46,541 nucleotides of DNA, from NCBI GenBank assembly GCA_029070965.1, contig JAIEBI010000070.1:1-46541 (forward strand), read 5' to 3'. The notes under the pieces were generated by a model, which saw nothing but the letters and a program-made list of their open reading frames with translations, was not told the DNA's origin and did not search any database. The DNA comes from Clostridiales bacterium. Lineage in GTDB: Bacteria > Bacillota > Clostridia > Christensenellales > Pumilibacteraceae. Positions 1-8,708 of this stretch are shown piece after piece; position 1 is the stretch's first letter; every line of letters begins with the position of its first letter. The position numbers were made by a program, and so were the translations under genes.

Positions 1-73
1 TTTTTTTCAAGCCGAAGACGGCATACGAGATCCTGAGATGTCTCGTGGGCTCGGAGATGTGTATAAGCGACCG
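1..73. other. Sequencing adapter read-through (Nextera/P7), not genomic
   Basis: Positions 8-31 match the Illumina P7 flow-cell oligo with one mismatch (13). Positions 32-39 read CCTGAGAT, which I recall as the Nextera XT N715 index. Positions 40-73 match the Nextera read-2 adapter ending in the transposase mosaic end, with two mismatches (68 and 72). All three mismatches are A to C on this strand. The seven T before the adapter are the reverse complement of the poly-A seen when a read runs off the end of P7. Genomic sequence therefore starts at about position 74, and whatever lies beyond fusA (usually tuf) is lost because the contig ends here. Confidence 0.96.
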
Positions 74-132
74 ATACTATATCACGCATTTCAAAAAATC
101 TCAACCGTTTTAACAACGATTTTAAAAAGATT

Positions 133-2232
133 TTAGGCTTGCGCTTTGGCCCTTTCGCCGATAACTTTTTCAGCGATATTTCTGGGAACTTCGGCGTAGT
201 GGTCGAACTGCATTGTGTAGTTGCCACGGCCTTGGGTGCGCGAACGAAGGTCGGTTGCGTAACCGAACATTTCGGACAGCGGGATTTCGGCGTGAATGAT
301 TTGGCTGCCGTTTACAAGGTCGGTACCGAATATGGTGCCGCGACGGGAGCTTACGTTACCCATAACGTCGCCCAAGTATTCGTCGGGCAGAGTTACGTCA
401 ACCTTCATGATAGGTTCGAGCAAGTACGCGTCGCCCTTTTTCATGCCGTCCTTGAACGCCATAGAGCCTGCAATCTTGAACGCCATTTCGGACGAGTCGA
501 CCTCGTGGTAGCTTCCGTCGTACAACGTTACCTTAAAGTCAACGCACTCATAGCCGGCAAGAATACCGCTCATGCGCGCTTCCTGAATGCCGTTGTCGAC
601 AGCGGGGATATATTCCTTCGGAACAGAACCGCCGACGGTCTTGTCCTCGAATATATAGCCTTGACCCTGTTCGAGCGGCTCCATGATGACCTTGCAGTGG
701 CCGTACTGACCTTTACCACCCGACTGACGAATGTACTTGCCTTCCGCCTCGACCTTTTTGCGAATGGTCTCGCGGTACGCAACCTGCGGCTTACCGACGT
801 TGGCTTCCACTTTGAACTCGCGGAGCAAACGGTCGACGATAATGTCAAGGTGAAGCTCGCCCATACCGGCGATAATGGTCTGACCTGTTTCTTGGTCGGT
901 GTAGGTCTTGAACGTGGGGTCTTCCTCGGCGAGCTTGATAAGCGCCATGGTCATCTTTTCCTGACCGGCCTTGGTCTTGGGCTCGATAGCTACGCGGATA
1001 ACGGGCTCGGGGAATTCCATGCTTTCAAGTATAATCGGGTGCGCGGCGTCGCAGAGCGTGTCGCCCGTCGTCGTATCTTTAAGACCGACTATGGCGCAGA
1101 TATCGCCTGCGCGAACCTCCTCGATATCGGTACGGGAGTTGGCGTGCATCAAAAGCAAGCGGCCGATACGCTCCTTCTTGTCCTTGGTGGAGTTGAGAAC
1201 GTACGAGCCTGCGGGGCAAACGCCGCTGTAGCAGCGGAAGAACGCCAGCTTGCCTACGAACGGGTCGGCGGCAATCTTGAACGCCAAGCCGGAGAACGGC
1301 TCGTTGTCGTCGGTCTTGCGCTCGACCTCCTCGCCCTTGCTGTTCGTGCCTTTTACGTGCGCAATGTCAACGGGGCTGGGCAAATAGTACACAACCGCGT
1401 CGAGCAGCTTTTGCACGCCCTTGTTTTTGTACGACGAGCCGCAGAATACGGGGTTCATCGTCATGTTGATAGTCGCCTTACGCACAGCGGTGCGGATTTC
1501 GTCTACGGTAAGCTCCTCGCCTGCGAAATAGCGTTCCATAAGCTCGTCGTCCGTTTCGGCAACCGCTTCCAAAAGGATTTGACGGTACTCGTCGGCCTGA
1601 GCCTTGTACTCGGCGGGGATTTCGGTTTCGTTGATAACGTTGCCGAGGTCGTCCTCGTAGATTTCCGCTTTCATCGTTACAAGGTCAATCATACCCTTAA
1701 AGGTGTCTTCCTTGCCGATGGGGATTTGGAGCGCAACGGGATTGGCGCCCAAACGGTCCTTCATCATCTTGATGACGTTGAAGAAATTAGCGCCGTTAAT
1801 GTCCATCTTGTTGACGTAAGCGATACGCGGTACGCAGTACTTGGTGGCCTGACGCCAAACGGTTTCGGACTGAGGCTCGACGCCGCCCTTTGCGCAGAAC
1901 ACGGCAACAGCGCCGTCAAGAACTTTGAGCGAACGCTCAACCTCGACGGTAAAGTCGACGTGCCCGGGGGTGTCTATAAGATTGATACGCGTAAGCGGCG
2001 CGGTGGGCGAAGTGCGCCACTGCGTGGTGGTAGCTGCGGAAGTAATTGTAATACCGCGCTCCTGCTCCTGAACCATCCAGTCCATGGTAGCGCCGCCGTC
2101 GTGAACCTCGCCTATCTTGTGCACCTTGCCGGTGTAGAACAAAATACGCTCGGACGTAGTGGTCTTACCGGCGTCGATGTGCGCCATAATACCAATGTTT
2201 CGCGTGTTTTCCAATGCAAATTGTCTTGCCAT
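133..2232 (-). CDS. fusA: Elongation factor G
   Basis: Translational GTPase that moves tRNA and mRNA through the ribosome and, with RRF, helps recycle ribosomes. The 699-residue length is normal for EF-G. The P-loop AHIDAGKTT is at residues 17-25, the switch region reads [11 protein letters not shown] near 57-67, DTPGH is at 87-91 and NKMD at 141-144. Domains II to V follow and the C-terminal half is intact. The start ATG is preceded by GAGGAAAACATT. It is the third gene of the str operon after rpsL and rpsG, but 258 bp separate it from rpsG and hold a structured RNA-like element and a repeat. No terminator is visible between its stop and the adapter, which fits tuf following in the intact genome. 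Confidence 0.98.
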   Translation of the reverse strand: MARQFALENTRNIGIMAHIDAGKTTTSERILFYTGKVHKIGEVHDGGATMDWMVQEQERGITITSAATTTQWRTSPTAPLTRINLIDTPGHVDFTVEVERSLKVLDGAVAVFCAKGGVEPQSETVWRQATKYCVPRIAYVNKMDINGANFFNVIKMMKDRLGANPVALQIPIGKEDTFKGMIDLVTMKAEIYEDDLGNVINETEIPAEYKAQADEYRQILLEAVAETDDELMERYFAGEELTVDEIRTAVRKATINMTMNPVFCGSSYKNKGVQKLLDAVVYYLPSPVDIAHVKGTNSKGEEVERKTDDNEPFSGLAFKIAADPFVGKLAFFRCYSGVCPAGSYVLNSTKDKKERIGRLLLMHANSRTDIEEVRAGDICAIVGLKDTTTGDTLCDAAHPIILESMEFPEPVIRVAIEPKTKAGQEKMTMALIKLAEEDPTFKTYTDQETGQTIIAGMGELHLDIIVDRLLREFKVEANVGKPQVAYRETIRKKVEAEGKYIRQSGGKGQYGHCKVIMEPLEQGQGYIFEDKTVGGSVPKEYIPAVDNGIQEARMSGILAGYECVDFKVTLYDGSYHEVDSSEMAFKIAGSMAFKDGMKKGDAYLLEPIMKVDVTLPDEYLGDVMGNVSSRRGTIFGTDLVNGSQIIHAEIPLSEMFGYATDLRSRTQGRGNYTMQFDHYAEVPRNIAEKVIGERAKAQA

Positions 2233-2244
2233 AATGTTTTCCTC

Positions 2245-2320
2245 AATTAAGAATTAAGAATTAAGAATGCAGAATTAAAAATAAGGTTGAGATTCTTCGC
2301 TACGCTCAGAATGACAAAAG
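2245..2320. mobile_element. MITE-like element, partial copy
   Basis: An AT-rich repeat (AATTAAGAATTAAGAATGCAGAATTAA type, 2245-2278) is followed by a short unit, GGTTGAGATTCTTCGC...CAGAATGACA (to 2320). Both units recur elsewhere: the AT-rich unit at 3572, 8471, 8674, 20487, 32758 and 41589, and the GGTTGAGAT...ATGACA unit at 41476. It lies directly upstream of the fusA ribosome binding site. There is no coding capacity, so this would be a non-autonomous element. Confidence 0.6.
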
Positions 2321-2378
2321 AATTTTTGCAATATTCGCATTCCAAACTATATAGAACGTATTTGAGAGTGCGGAGAGC

Positions 2379-2472
2379 CGCGTCAGACAAGGAAGTCCGA
2401 GCGCCGACCGACGGGAGTTTAGACCCACCTAAATGACCGAGGGCGGCGCGACGGCTGACGCCGTATCACGCG
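2379..2472 (-). ncRNA. Candidate structured RNA, copy 1 (rpsG-fusA intergenic)
   Basis: This 94-nt segment matches a 95-nt segment at 34452-34546 in sequence and geometry. On the minus strand a closing helix forms from CGCGT and ACGCG, enclosing an internal loop with GATA opposite TCTG. The central hairpin 2418-2433 has stem TTTAG/CTAAA and loop GTGGGT. In copy 2 the stem is CGTAG/CTACG with the same loop, so two base pairs have changed compensatorily. The motif CCGCC can also pair with GGTGG. That pairing uses a G-U on the minus strand but would be an A-C mismatch on the plus strand, which supports minus orientation. It lies within the str operon, upstream of fusA. I cannot match it to a named RNA family. 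Confidence 0.5.
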
Positions 2473-2490
2473 TGCTATACGCGCTCGAAA

Positions 2491-2961
2491 CTACCAGCGG
2501 TAGTGGGCAAACGCCTTGTTCGCTTCCGCCACTCTGTGCATTTCCTCTTTACGCTTTACGGCCGCGCCGGTGTTGTTGTACGCGTCCAAAAGCTCGCCTG
2601 CAAGCCGCTCGTTCATCGTCTTTTCGCCGCGTTTGCGCGCGAACATAACTATCCAGCGGATAGCGAGCGTTTGCTGGCGGTCGGCACGGATTTCCAGCGG
2701 TACCTGATAGGTAGAACCGCCGACACGGCGTGCCTTAACTTCCAGTTGCGGTTTGACGTTAGCCATTGCTTGGTTAAATACGTCAACCGGTTCGAGCGAC
2801 GTCTTTTCCTTAATAATATTAAAGGCGTCGTATACTATTGCCTGAGCCGTGCCCTTTTTGCCGTCAAGCATAATCTGATTGACAAGCTTGGTCACGACCT
2901 TGCTGTTATAAATAGGGTCGGGTAAAACGTCCCTCTTAGGGACCCCGCTTCTTCTGGGCAT
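2491..2961 (-). CDS. rpsG: 30S ribosomal protein S7
   Basis: Primary 16S rRNA-binding protein that nucleates assembly of the 30S head and lies near the E site. The protein starts [20 protein letters not shown], runs 156 residues (the normal length) and ends AFAHYRW. The start at 2961 is chosen because AAGGAG lies at proper spacing upstream and the S7 family begins at MPRR; 21 further codons upstream are open but not S7-like. It is the second gene of the str operon, 104 bp after rpsL. Confidence 0.98.
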   Translation of the reverse strand: MPRRSGVPKRDVLPDPIYNSKVVTKLVNQIMLDGKKGTAQAIVYDAFNIIKEKTSLEPVDVFNQAMANVKPQLEVKARRVGGSTYQVPLEIRADRQQTLAIRWIVMFARKRGEKTMNERLAGELLDAYNNTGAAVKRKEEMHRVAEANKAFAHYRW

Positions 2962-3065
2962 GATTATCTCCTTATTCGATTTTTTGTGGGCAAGAACGCC
3001 CGTTGTTGATAGGCGTAAAAGCATTCAACAATACGCTTGTCCGCAGTCAAACGGACAACCGTACA

Positions 3066-3437
3066 TTATTTTGCTTTCTTAGCGCCGTACTTTGAGCGAG
3101 CTTGCTTGCGCTTTGCCACACCCGCAGTGTCTAATGCACCGCGAATGATGTGATACCGCACACCGGGCAAGTCCTTCACTCTGCCGCCACGGACAAGCAC
3201 AACCGAGTGTTCTTGCAGGTTGTGACCGATGCCGGGAATGTAGACCGTACCTTCCATCTTGTTGACAAGACGCACACGAGCGATCTTGCGCAAAGCGGAG
3301 TTGGGCTTTTTAGGGGTGGTCGTAGTCACCGAAAGGCATACGCCGCGCTTTTGGGGATTGTTATCGAGAATAGGGCTCAAAGACTTATACTCGACCTTTT
3401 GACGACCTTTCCTAACGAGCTGGTTGATCGTAGGCAT
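3066..3437 (-). CDS. rpsL: 30S ribosomal protein S12
   Basis: Decoding-centre protein of the 30S subunit. It starts [13 protein letters not shown] and is 123 residues, a normal length. The segment [13 protein letters not shown] carries the lysine altered in classical streptomycin-resistant mutants, and that lysine is present here, as is the one in [12 protein letters not shown]; the sequence looks like the streptomycin-sensitive form. AAAGGAGG precedes the start. It is the first gene of the str operon, with a consensus promoter 94 bp upstream. In many Bacillota rpoB-rpoC lie just upstream of this operon; here the next gene upstream is an unrelated zinc-ribbon membrane protein. Confidence 0.98.
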   Translation of the reverse strand: MPTINQLVRKGRQKVEYKSLSPILDNNPQKRGVCLSVTTTTPKKPNSALRKIARVRLVNKMEGTVYIPGIGHNLQEHSVVLVRGGRVKDLPGVRYHIIRGALDTAGVAKRKQARSKYGAKKAK

Positions 3438-3530
3438 TGTTACTCTACCTCCTTTTAGTAGTATTGCCGCTCTCACTCAAATCTCGAACAAGAGCATAAA
3501 GATACGCGCATACTTATACGCGTACTACTA

Positions 3531-3559
3531 ATTATAAACGAACTCCCCTATCTTGTCAA
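3531..3559 (-). promoter_or_regulatory. Promoter of the str operon
   Basis: On the minus strand TTGACA (3559-3554) and TATAAT (3536-3531) are separated by exactly 17 bp. Both hexamers are perfect consensus, as expected for a highly expressed ribosomal protein operon. Transcription would begin near 3524, leaving a leader of about 85 nt before rpsL. Confidence 0.85.
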
Positions 3560-3571
3560 GCGATTTAAACC

Positions 3572-3606
3572 AATTAAGAATTGAGAATGCAGAATTAAGA
3601 ATTATA
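3572..3606. repeat. AT-rich intergenic repeat, single end
   Basis: One copy of the GAATTAAGAATGCAGAATTAAGAATTATAAATA-type repeat, between the str promoter and the terminator at 3656. The 3' extension ATAAATATGGTTAAGATTTTAGAATA resembles the bases after the copy at 8471 (ATAAATAATGATAAGATTTAATAT), so these two copies are probably of the same subtype. Confidence 0.6.
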
Positions 3607-3655
3607 AATATGGTTAAGATTTTAGAATAATTGCCTTGAAATATTCCTACACGTA

Positions 3656-3686
3656 AAAAGCGCGGAACGTTACGTTCCGCGCTTTT
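3656..3686 (-). terminator. Intrinsic terminator after the 3717-5471 gene
   Basis: A near-perfect palindrome with arms AAAAGCGCGGAACGT and ACGTTCCGCGCTTTT. On the minus strand it is followed by a further T and lies 30 bp past the stop of the zinc-ribbon membrane protein gene. The T/A-rich flanks on both sides would allow function in either direction. Confidence 0.85.
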
Positions 3687-3716
3687 AGGCTTTTTGTTGT
3701 TGTGCTACTGCACCTA

Positions 3717-5471
3717 TTAGGCGTTGTCCTCTTGCGCGGGCGCTTGCTCGGCAAACGGGTCTTGCTCCGCAGGCTGCTCGGGCGTTTCCGTCGTGCTTAC
3801 AGCGTCGTGGTTTTGCTCCTCGGCGGGCGCACCGTTGTCCGTAGCAGCGGCGGTCGCGGGCTCGGTTTCAAGCGCGGGCAACACAATCATACTCTTGCCC
3901 TTTCCGATGTTTTCGGGCTTGAACGCAAAGTGCAACACGATTGCGAGTATCGTAAACACAAGCGACGCCCACACATGCCCGCTCAACAACCATTTTACAG
4001 AAGTAGAAGAGGTAAGCTTTCCTTTTGCAACCAAATTCATTAATTGTCCGGAAAGCAGTCCGCAAATCAAGCCGACTAAGGTAAGCACCGCCACCGCAAT
4101 CAAAATTCCGTGCGCGGATTTGTTGTTTTTGTCGCCGTTGGCGACGTTGTGTATTACGCGATTGAACACCTTGTACGAAAAACTCATAATAAAGCCGGCG
4201 GTCAACAGGAACAAACCAAACCCCATAATGTAGGGCGCCGGATTAATAGCCGCCATTCCGCTGCCGAAAGTATTGTATATAGTGAGAAGGTTGTAGAATG
4301 CGTACCCGGGTTTTACATTAAAGCTGTATGCCGCGCTGTCTTGGTAAGTCCTGAGAATAAATGTATTGCCGCAAAGCAGGTAGAACGCAAGCATACACAG
4401 CAATGCCATCACTCCGCGCTTGATAGTGCCCAGCCAATTATCGCCACGCACAAACAGCGAGCGAAGAATTCCCGTTACGAGCAGTGTTATGGCGACAAAC
4501 ATAGATATGCCGAACATTCCGCCGCCCGTTTCGAGCAGGGGCGACACCCACATAAGCACCAGCGTCGTACCGGAAAGCGCAAGCATACGGAACATATATT
4601 TGTCAAAATTGACTATGGTCTTCTTTTTGCACAGTCCCACTATCGCCTTGATAAGATTAATAAGCGACAAGATAGCCATAACAATGGCAATTATGGCTAT
4701 TGCCAGTCCGATAGTGACGGACAATGTCGACGCAATAAACGTGCCCATATAGGCAGTACTGTAGTTTGTCGTTTCCTCGTAACCGTCGTCGTCATACGAA
4801 ATATCCGTTTGGGTTTCTACAAACGGCGCACTGTTGGCAAGTATATATCCGAGATAGTTGGTGTTTGAAAGATGATCCGCGTAAATTCCCGCATAGGCTT
4901 CGCGCATTTCTATTTCGGACGCATAAGGATGTGCGCTCCTCCACAGCCTGTATTCACTTGCGGCGGCTACAAGCTCCTTCGACACCTCGGTATTGATTGA
5001 TTCCTTAGACATACCGCCGGGGAAAGTGTAGAATAAGGCGCCTATCATATCGTAGATAGTTTGGTCGACCTCCATATACACGTAATCGGCGCCGTCGGTA
5101 GATACGTCGCCGTACAATAACTCTCTGGCTCCGCTTGTGCCGACATATCCCGACACCTTGATGGGCGCAAAAAGCGACACCATAAGCACGACAAACGAAC
5201 AGCACAGCACAAGCAAATTGACGATAAGGCTATGCTTCTTTTCAAACTTAGCGGTCTTTTCGCGCGCGCCGAGCAATTTTGCCTTCCCCTTCTTTTGGGG
5301 CGCGGGCCGTGCGGGCGCAGCCGCTTGTTCGGGAACAGGCTGCGTCGCCGCCTGTTCGGCAGCGGGCTCTACTGCGGGCTGTGCCGCCGTAGGCGCTGTC
5401 GCGGTACCGCAGGAATGACAAAACTTTGCGTCGTCGTCAAGCTGTGTTCCGCAGTTTGTGCAAAACTTCAT
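3717..5471 (-). CDS. Zinc-ribbon polytopic membrane protein of unknown function
   Basis: The 584-residue protein begins with a zinc ribbon (MKFCTNCG...FCHSCG, residues 1-22; two CxxC knuckles). A Pro/Ala/Gln-rich linker (about 25-60) and a basic stretch (KKKGKAKLLGAREKTAKFEKKHS) follow. The first membrane segment is LIVNLLVLCCSFVVLMVSLF. Next come an extracytoplasmic domain of about 130 residues and roughly eight more hydrophobic segments, then an acidic, Ala-rich tail. The start at 5471 is chosen because AGGAAGG lies just upstream and the zinc ribbon begins there; 15 upstream codons are open. It is transcribed alone. Such N-terminal ribbons are common in uncharacterised Bacillota membrane proteins, and no function can be assigned. 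A small relative in architecture lies at 13983. Confidence 0.85.
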   Translation of the reverse strand: MKFCTNCGTQLDDDAKFCHSCGTATAPTAAQPAVEPAAEQAATQPVPEQAAAPARPAPQKKGKAKLLGAREKTAKFEKKHSLIVNLLVLCCSFVVLMVSLFAPIKVSGYVGTSGARELLYGDVSTDGADYVYMEVDQTIYDMIGALFYTFPGGMSKESINTEVSKELVAAASEYRLWRSAHPYASEIEMREAYAGIYADHLSNTNYLGYILANSAPFVETQTDISYDDDGYEETTNYSTAYMGTFIASTLSVTIGLAIAIIAIVMAILSLINLIKAIVGLCKKKTIVNFDKYMFRMLALSGTTLVLMWVSPLLETGGGMFGISMFVAITLLVTGILRSLFVRGDNWLGTIKRGVMALLCMLAFYLLCGNTFILRTYQDSAAYSFNVKPGYAFYNLLTIYNTFGSGMAAINPAPYIMGFGLFLLTAGFIMSFSYKVFNRVIHNVANGDKNNKSAHGILIAVAVLTLVGLICGLLSGQLMNLVAKGKLTSSTSVKWLLSGHVWASLVFTILAIVLHFAFKPENIGKGKSMIVLPALETEPATAAATDNGAPAEEQNHDAVSTTETPEQPAEQDPFAEQAPAQEDNA

Positions 5472-5506
5472 GATTACCTTCCTCATATGGTTATTTTTAT
5501 GTGTAT

Positions 5507-5535
5507 ATTTTATCACCGACTATACCCTATGTCAA
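5507..5535 (-). promoter_or_regulatory. Promoter of the zinc-ribbon membrane protein gene
   Basis: TTGACA (5535-5530), 17-bp spacer, TAAAAT (5512-5507) on the minus strand. The start codon is at 5471, giving a leader of about 30 nt with a clear ribosome binding site. Confidence 0.8.
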
Positions 5536-5575
5536 CACTTTTGCGGATATTCTATAACAATTAATTTCCGCACGC

Positions 5576-5605
5576 AAAAAGCGCGAAACATATGCTCCGC
5601 GCTTT
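5576..5605 (-). terminator. Intrinsic terminator of the first amylase gene
   Basis: On the minus strand AAAGCGCG pairs with CGCGCTTT around a loop that itself contains the palindrome CATATG, and is followed by TTTTT. It begins about 22 bp after the stop codon at 5628. Confidence 0.85.
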
Positions 5606-5627
5606 ACTGTTTTTGGATACGGTTATT

Positions 5628-8390
5628 TTACGCTCTGTCTACAACCACGCCGCAATTATTGCTGCCGATTTTTACGGTCTTGCTGGCAAGATGGTTGCCG
5701 CCTGCCGCAGCTGCGGCGGACGTGATGGTGACCTTAATCTTTTGTCCGTTGCCGCCGGTGACGGTGTACGAGATTGTACTGCCGCTGCCGCTGCCGGTCA
5801 TTGCGGTAGCCGTGCCGAGCTTGTAGGTCTTGCGAATATCGGTAAGCATCTTGACCCAGTTCCACAAAGAGGTTTGGTCTGCCACTTGTTCCTGCACGCT
5901 CCTTACGCTGCTCGTCGCGTTAAGACCGGTGAGCTCGCACTTGAGCTTGTCGTAGCCTATGGAGTAGCCTGCGGAGGTTTGCGTTCCGCCGTACCCGCCC
6001 CATTTCATAGGCTGACGGTAAACCCTGTCCTCGTGCGGGCTGCTGGTAAGCGAATCGGTGCTGCCTGTATCAAGCGTATATTGCATAATGCCTTCCATGC
6101 CGATTTCGTCGCCGTAGTATATCCAGCTGACCCCGGGCATAGTAAGCACCATACCGTAGTACAAGAACAACGCGTTATACGAATCGTCGATAAGATTACC
6201 TTTAATTTCCGCATACCAATCGTCTGTTGATCCGTTGGTCTTGCTGAGCGCCATGCGGTTGCGCGCGCGCGGCAAGTCGTGGTTGGATGTGAAATATCCG
6301 CCTATAAACTTGGGGTTCACTTTCTTATACAGATCGTAGCTGGCAAGCGCGGTGGTAAACGTCGCGCCCATCCAACTGGCATTGGTACTTCCACCCCAAG
6401 TGCTGGTTATACCTCTTATAGTAGCAAATCCGCGCGAAGCGTAGTAGGTGTTAAACTCGAACTGCGAGTCGATACCCTGATAGTACTCATCGATACGCGC
6501 GTTCCATCCGTCAAGGTTTTCGCCTACGACAAACGCATTGGGATATTTGGATTTAAGCCTGTAATTGAATTCTCTGTAAAAGTTGTAGTTGCGGATTTGG
6601 TCGTGAGAATACAAGCCGTCGGAGACTACGCCGCTTTTACCGGCAGTTATATCATTATCAGTTAAAGTCGCCGAGCATGTGCCGCCCTTGCCTACGACCT
6701 CGTTTACCATATATATATGCTTTACCGCGTCGAGGCGGAAGCCGTCAAGTCCGTAGCCGCGAGGATTAGTCGGGCTGTTGTCCATCCACTGGTAGCAAAT
6801 GTCGAGTATGGCGTCGCGCACGGGCTGGTAGTCGTAGTTAAGCTCGGGCATGCTGCTGCCGAACGACGAGTAATAGTAGTAGTCGTGTTCGTCCTTGAAC
6901 CACTGCTTTTTGGGGCACGTACTGTTATCCTTTTTGCAATCAGCCGTGCAGGAGTGCAACGCTTGATACTGCTCTTCGTTGATCCAGCTGTAGAAATTGC
7001 GGTAATCGACCTCGGTCATGTTCGTGTTGGACAGCTCGAAATCGACCTCGCTCGCACTTTCCTTAACAAGGTTTTTGGACTTGACAAACCACTCGTTGGC
7101 TTCCGAGGTATGGTTGAGAACAAAGTCCATAACGACCTTCATACCCTTTTGGTGCGCCTTGGTGACAAGCTCTTTGTAATCCGCCGCGGTGCCCCACTTG
7201 GAATCGACGCTGAAATAATCGTCAATGTCGTAGCCGTGGTAGTTGGTGGAGGTCTGGAAAGGCGTAAGCCAAAGCATATCCACGTTAAGGCTGTCAAGGT
7301 AATCGAGCTTGCTTATAATACCGGGGATATCGCCCATGCCGTCGCCGTCGCTGTCGCAGAAGGACGCGATAAAGATTTGATATCCGGTGTTGGCGTCAAA
7401 GCCCTGTACGCCCGCCGTCCACTTTTGGTACGGGGAATCGTTAAGGCTGTTGATAATGCCGACGCCGCTGGTTGCGGTTGTCGCCGAGCCTACGGGAATC
7501 TTGCCGTAAACGTCCTCTATAACCTCGCCGGTATAGGTAGGGGTGCCTTTGCCCACCTTGCCCTCGCTGACGTACCAGTGGTAATCGCCGCCCGAGCGCC
7601 TTGCATCGTCAAACTTGATATAGTTGTTGCCGCCGTCGTTCGACCAAAAGCCTTGGCTCTGTCTGGAGCTGAGCTTGAACAACTGCGTGCCTATTTGCGT
7701 CACTTCCTTGTAGTTCATTTCGTTTGTAAGCGGCACACCGGGGACAACCGTTCCGTTCCAGCCCGCGTCATGATAGTCTCGGGTAAGGTCAATGTCGTAG
7801 ACCGCACCGGACTCGTCGATCCAAGCGGGATTAAACGTTCTGCCCTCGCCGTTTTTGGGCCACGCCCAAAGGCCCCAGTCGCCGTAAACGGTAGACGAGG
7901 ACGCCGTGCTGTAAAGCGGCGCGCCCGCGCCCATTCCGCCTGCGGGCGGATTGACCTGCTCCGACTCCAAATGCGCAGCGCGTTTGTAGTGAATATATAA
8001 ATGTCCGGATCTCGCCCAGTTTGCCGTGTTGTTATCATACTCGAGTCTAGCGGCGTTGGACTCCCATTTTGCCGTAAGCTCAACGTGGCCGGTAATCTTG
8101 GTAGTGCCGGTATACTGCTTATTGCTTGAATCAAACCAGCCGACAAAAGAATATCCGCTGCGAGTGGGCGCAGGGAGCATCGCGCCAAGCGCCTTTCCCT
8201 CGCCTACCTGTATAGGATCGGGGTTCGGTGCTCCGTTGCCGTTGAAAGTAACGGTATACGTTTTGCTCGTAATCACAATGCCGTCGGGTGTACCGGTGCC
8301 GCCGTCCGGCATATCTATGCCGCCGCAGGCAAGCATGGATAAGCTCATAACAGCGCAAAGCAAACATATGATCGCTTTTTTGAACTTCAT
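5628..8390 (-). CDS. Secreted GH13 alpha-amylase/pullulanase-like lipoprotein with one Listeria-Bacteroides repeat
   Basis: Probable extracellular glucan hydrolase. A signal peptide ends in lipobox LSMLAC (Cys near residue 22), so the protein should be lipid-anchored. Residues about 42-110 form one flg_new (Listeria-Bacteroides/InlB-type) repeat ending in ELTAKW. A starch-binding-like segment with LYIHYKRA and YGDWGLWAWP follows (about 128-280), resembling the pullulanase N-terminal (CBM41-type) domain. The GH13 barrel begins near GYQIFIASFCDSDGDGMGD (about 336). Its conserved regions are DFVLNHT (422-428), GFRLDAVKH with nucleophile D554, VVGENLD with acid/base E624, and FTSNHD with D705. 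All three catalytic acids are present. ATG at 8390 is preferred because GGAGG lies 5 nt upstream; two upstream ATGs overlap that site. Exact substrate is not settled by sequence. Confidence 0.93.
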   Translation of the reverse strand: MKFKKAIICLLCAVMSLSMLACGGIDMPDGGTGTPDGIVITSKTYTVTFNGNGAPNPDPIQVGEGKALGAMLPAPTRSGYSFVGWFDSSNKQYTGTTKITGHVELTAKWESNAARLEYDNNTANWARSGHLYIHYKRAAHLESEQVNPPAGGMGAGAPLYSTASSSTVYGDWGLWAWPKNGEGRTFNPAWIDESGAVYDIDLTRDYHDAGWNGTVVPGVPLTNEMNYKEVTQIGTQLFKLSSRQSQGFWSNDGGNNYIKFDDARRSGGDYHWYVSEGKVGKGTPTYTGEVIEDVYGKIPVGSATTATSGVGIINSLNDSPYQKWTAGVQGFDANTGYQIFIASFCDSDGDGMGDIPGIISKLDYLDSLNVDMLWLTPFQTSTNYHGYDIDDYFSVDSKWGTAADYKELVTKAHQKGMKVVMDFVLNHTSEANEWFVKSKNLVKESASEVDFELSNTNMTEVDYRNFYSWINEEQYQALHSCTADCKKDNSTCPKKQWFKDEHDYYYYSSFGSSMPELNYDYQPVRDAILDICYQWMDNSPTNPRGYGLDGFRLDAVKHIYMVNEVVGKGGTCSATLTDNDITAGKSGVVSDGLYSHDQIRNYNFYREFNYRLKSKYPNAFVVGENLDGWNARIDEYYQGIDSQFEFNTYYASRGFATIRGITSTWGGSTNASWMGATFTTALASYDLYKKVNPKFIGGYFTSNHDLPRARNRMALSKTNGSTDDWYAEIKGNLIDDSYNALFLYYGMVLTMPGVSWIYYGDEIGMEGIMQYTLDTGSTDSLTSSPHEDRVYRQPMKWGGYGGTQTSAGYSIGYDKLKCELTGLNATSSVRSVQEQVADQTSLWNWVKMLTDIRKTYKLGTATAMTGSGSGSTISYTVTGGNGQKIKVTITSAAAAAGGNHLASKTVKIGSNNCGVVVDRA

Positions 8391-8423
8391 CATTTCCTCC
8401 ATAAAGGAATTATAGTATTAATT

Positions 8424-8453
8424 ATTATACACTACAGATTATATGTTTGTCAA
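8424..8453 (-). promoter_or_regulatory. Promoter of the first amylase gene
   Basis: TTGACA (8453-8448), 18-bp spacer, TATAAT (8429-8424) on the minus strand, about 27 nt of leader. No clear catabolite-response (cre) palindrome was found by eye around it. Confidence 0.75.
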
Positions 8454-8470
8454 TAGTTTTGGTAAATTCG

Positions 8471-8699
8471 GAATTAGGAATGCGGAATTAAGAATTATAA
8501 ATAATGATAAGATTTAATATTGTGCGGCTGCGCTTAGACCCCTCCGCTACTGTCGGGGTGATGGGTGGTGTGGACTGCACTATTATAAAAGACAAATCTG
8601 CACTCCCATCATTTCGAGCTTGTCGAGAAATCTAGGCGAACCGCCGCATATATGCTACGCTATACCCCCTTTCATTCTGCATTCTTAATTCTTAATTCT
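8471..8699. mobile_element. MITE-like element bounded by inverted AT-rich repeats
   Basis: About 230 bp bounded on the left by GAATTAGGAATGCGGAATTA (8471-8490) and on the right by the inverted form (8674-8699, read CATTCTGCATTCTTAATTCT). The interior is GC-richer, has no ORF that resembles a protein, and contains a short palindrome-like segment ATTTCGAGCTTGTCGAGAAAT (8610s). The terminal repeats are the same family found alone at six other places in the window. No transposase is encoded, so it would depend on one supplied elsewhere. Confidence 0.55.
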
Positions 8700-8708
8700 A
8701 CATTAAAA

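Noticed and set aside
139-2250. A 703-codon open frame antisense to fusA
   Set aside because: It mirrors fusA exactly; strongly biased codon use leaves the opposite frame free of stops. No ribosome binding site and no recognisable domain.
2379-2472. Reading the RNA-like element as RNase P RNA because of GGAAGTCCG
   Set aside because: The P4 motif is incomplete, the element is far too short, and copy 2 lacks this sequence.
2433-2648. A 71-codon plus-strand frame overlapping the rpsG end
   Set aside because: Cys/Arg-rich, runs through the RNA-like element and into rpsG; no ribosome binding site.
4110-4868. A 252-codon plus-strand frame
   Set aside because: It lies antisense inside the zinc-ribbon membrane protein gene, has a His/Arg-rich sequence unlike a real protein and no ribosome binding site.
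6717-8000. A 427-codon plus-strand frame
   Set aside because: Shadow of the first amylase gene, whose catalytic motifs are intact on the other strand.
8674-8702. Possible CRISPR-like short repeats (recurring 26-bp AT-rich units)
   Set aside because: Copies are scattered singly across 40 kb with no regular spacers and no cas genes.
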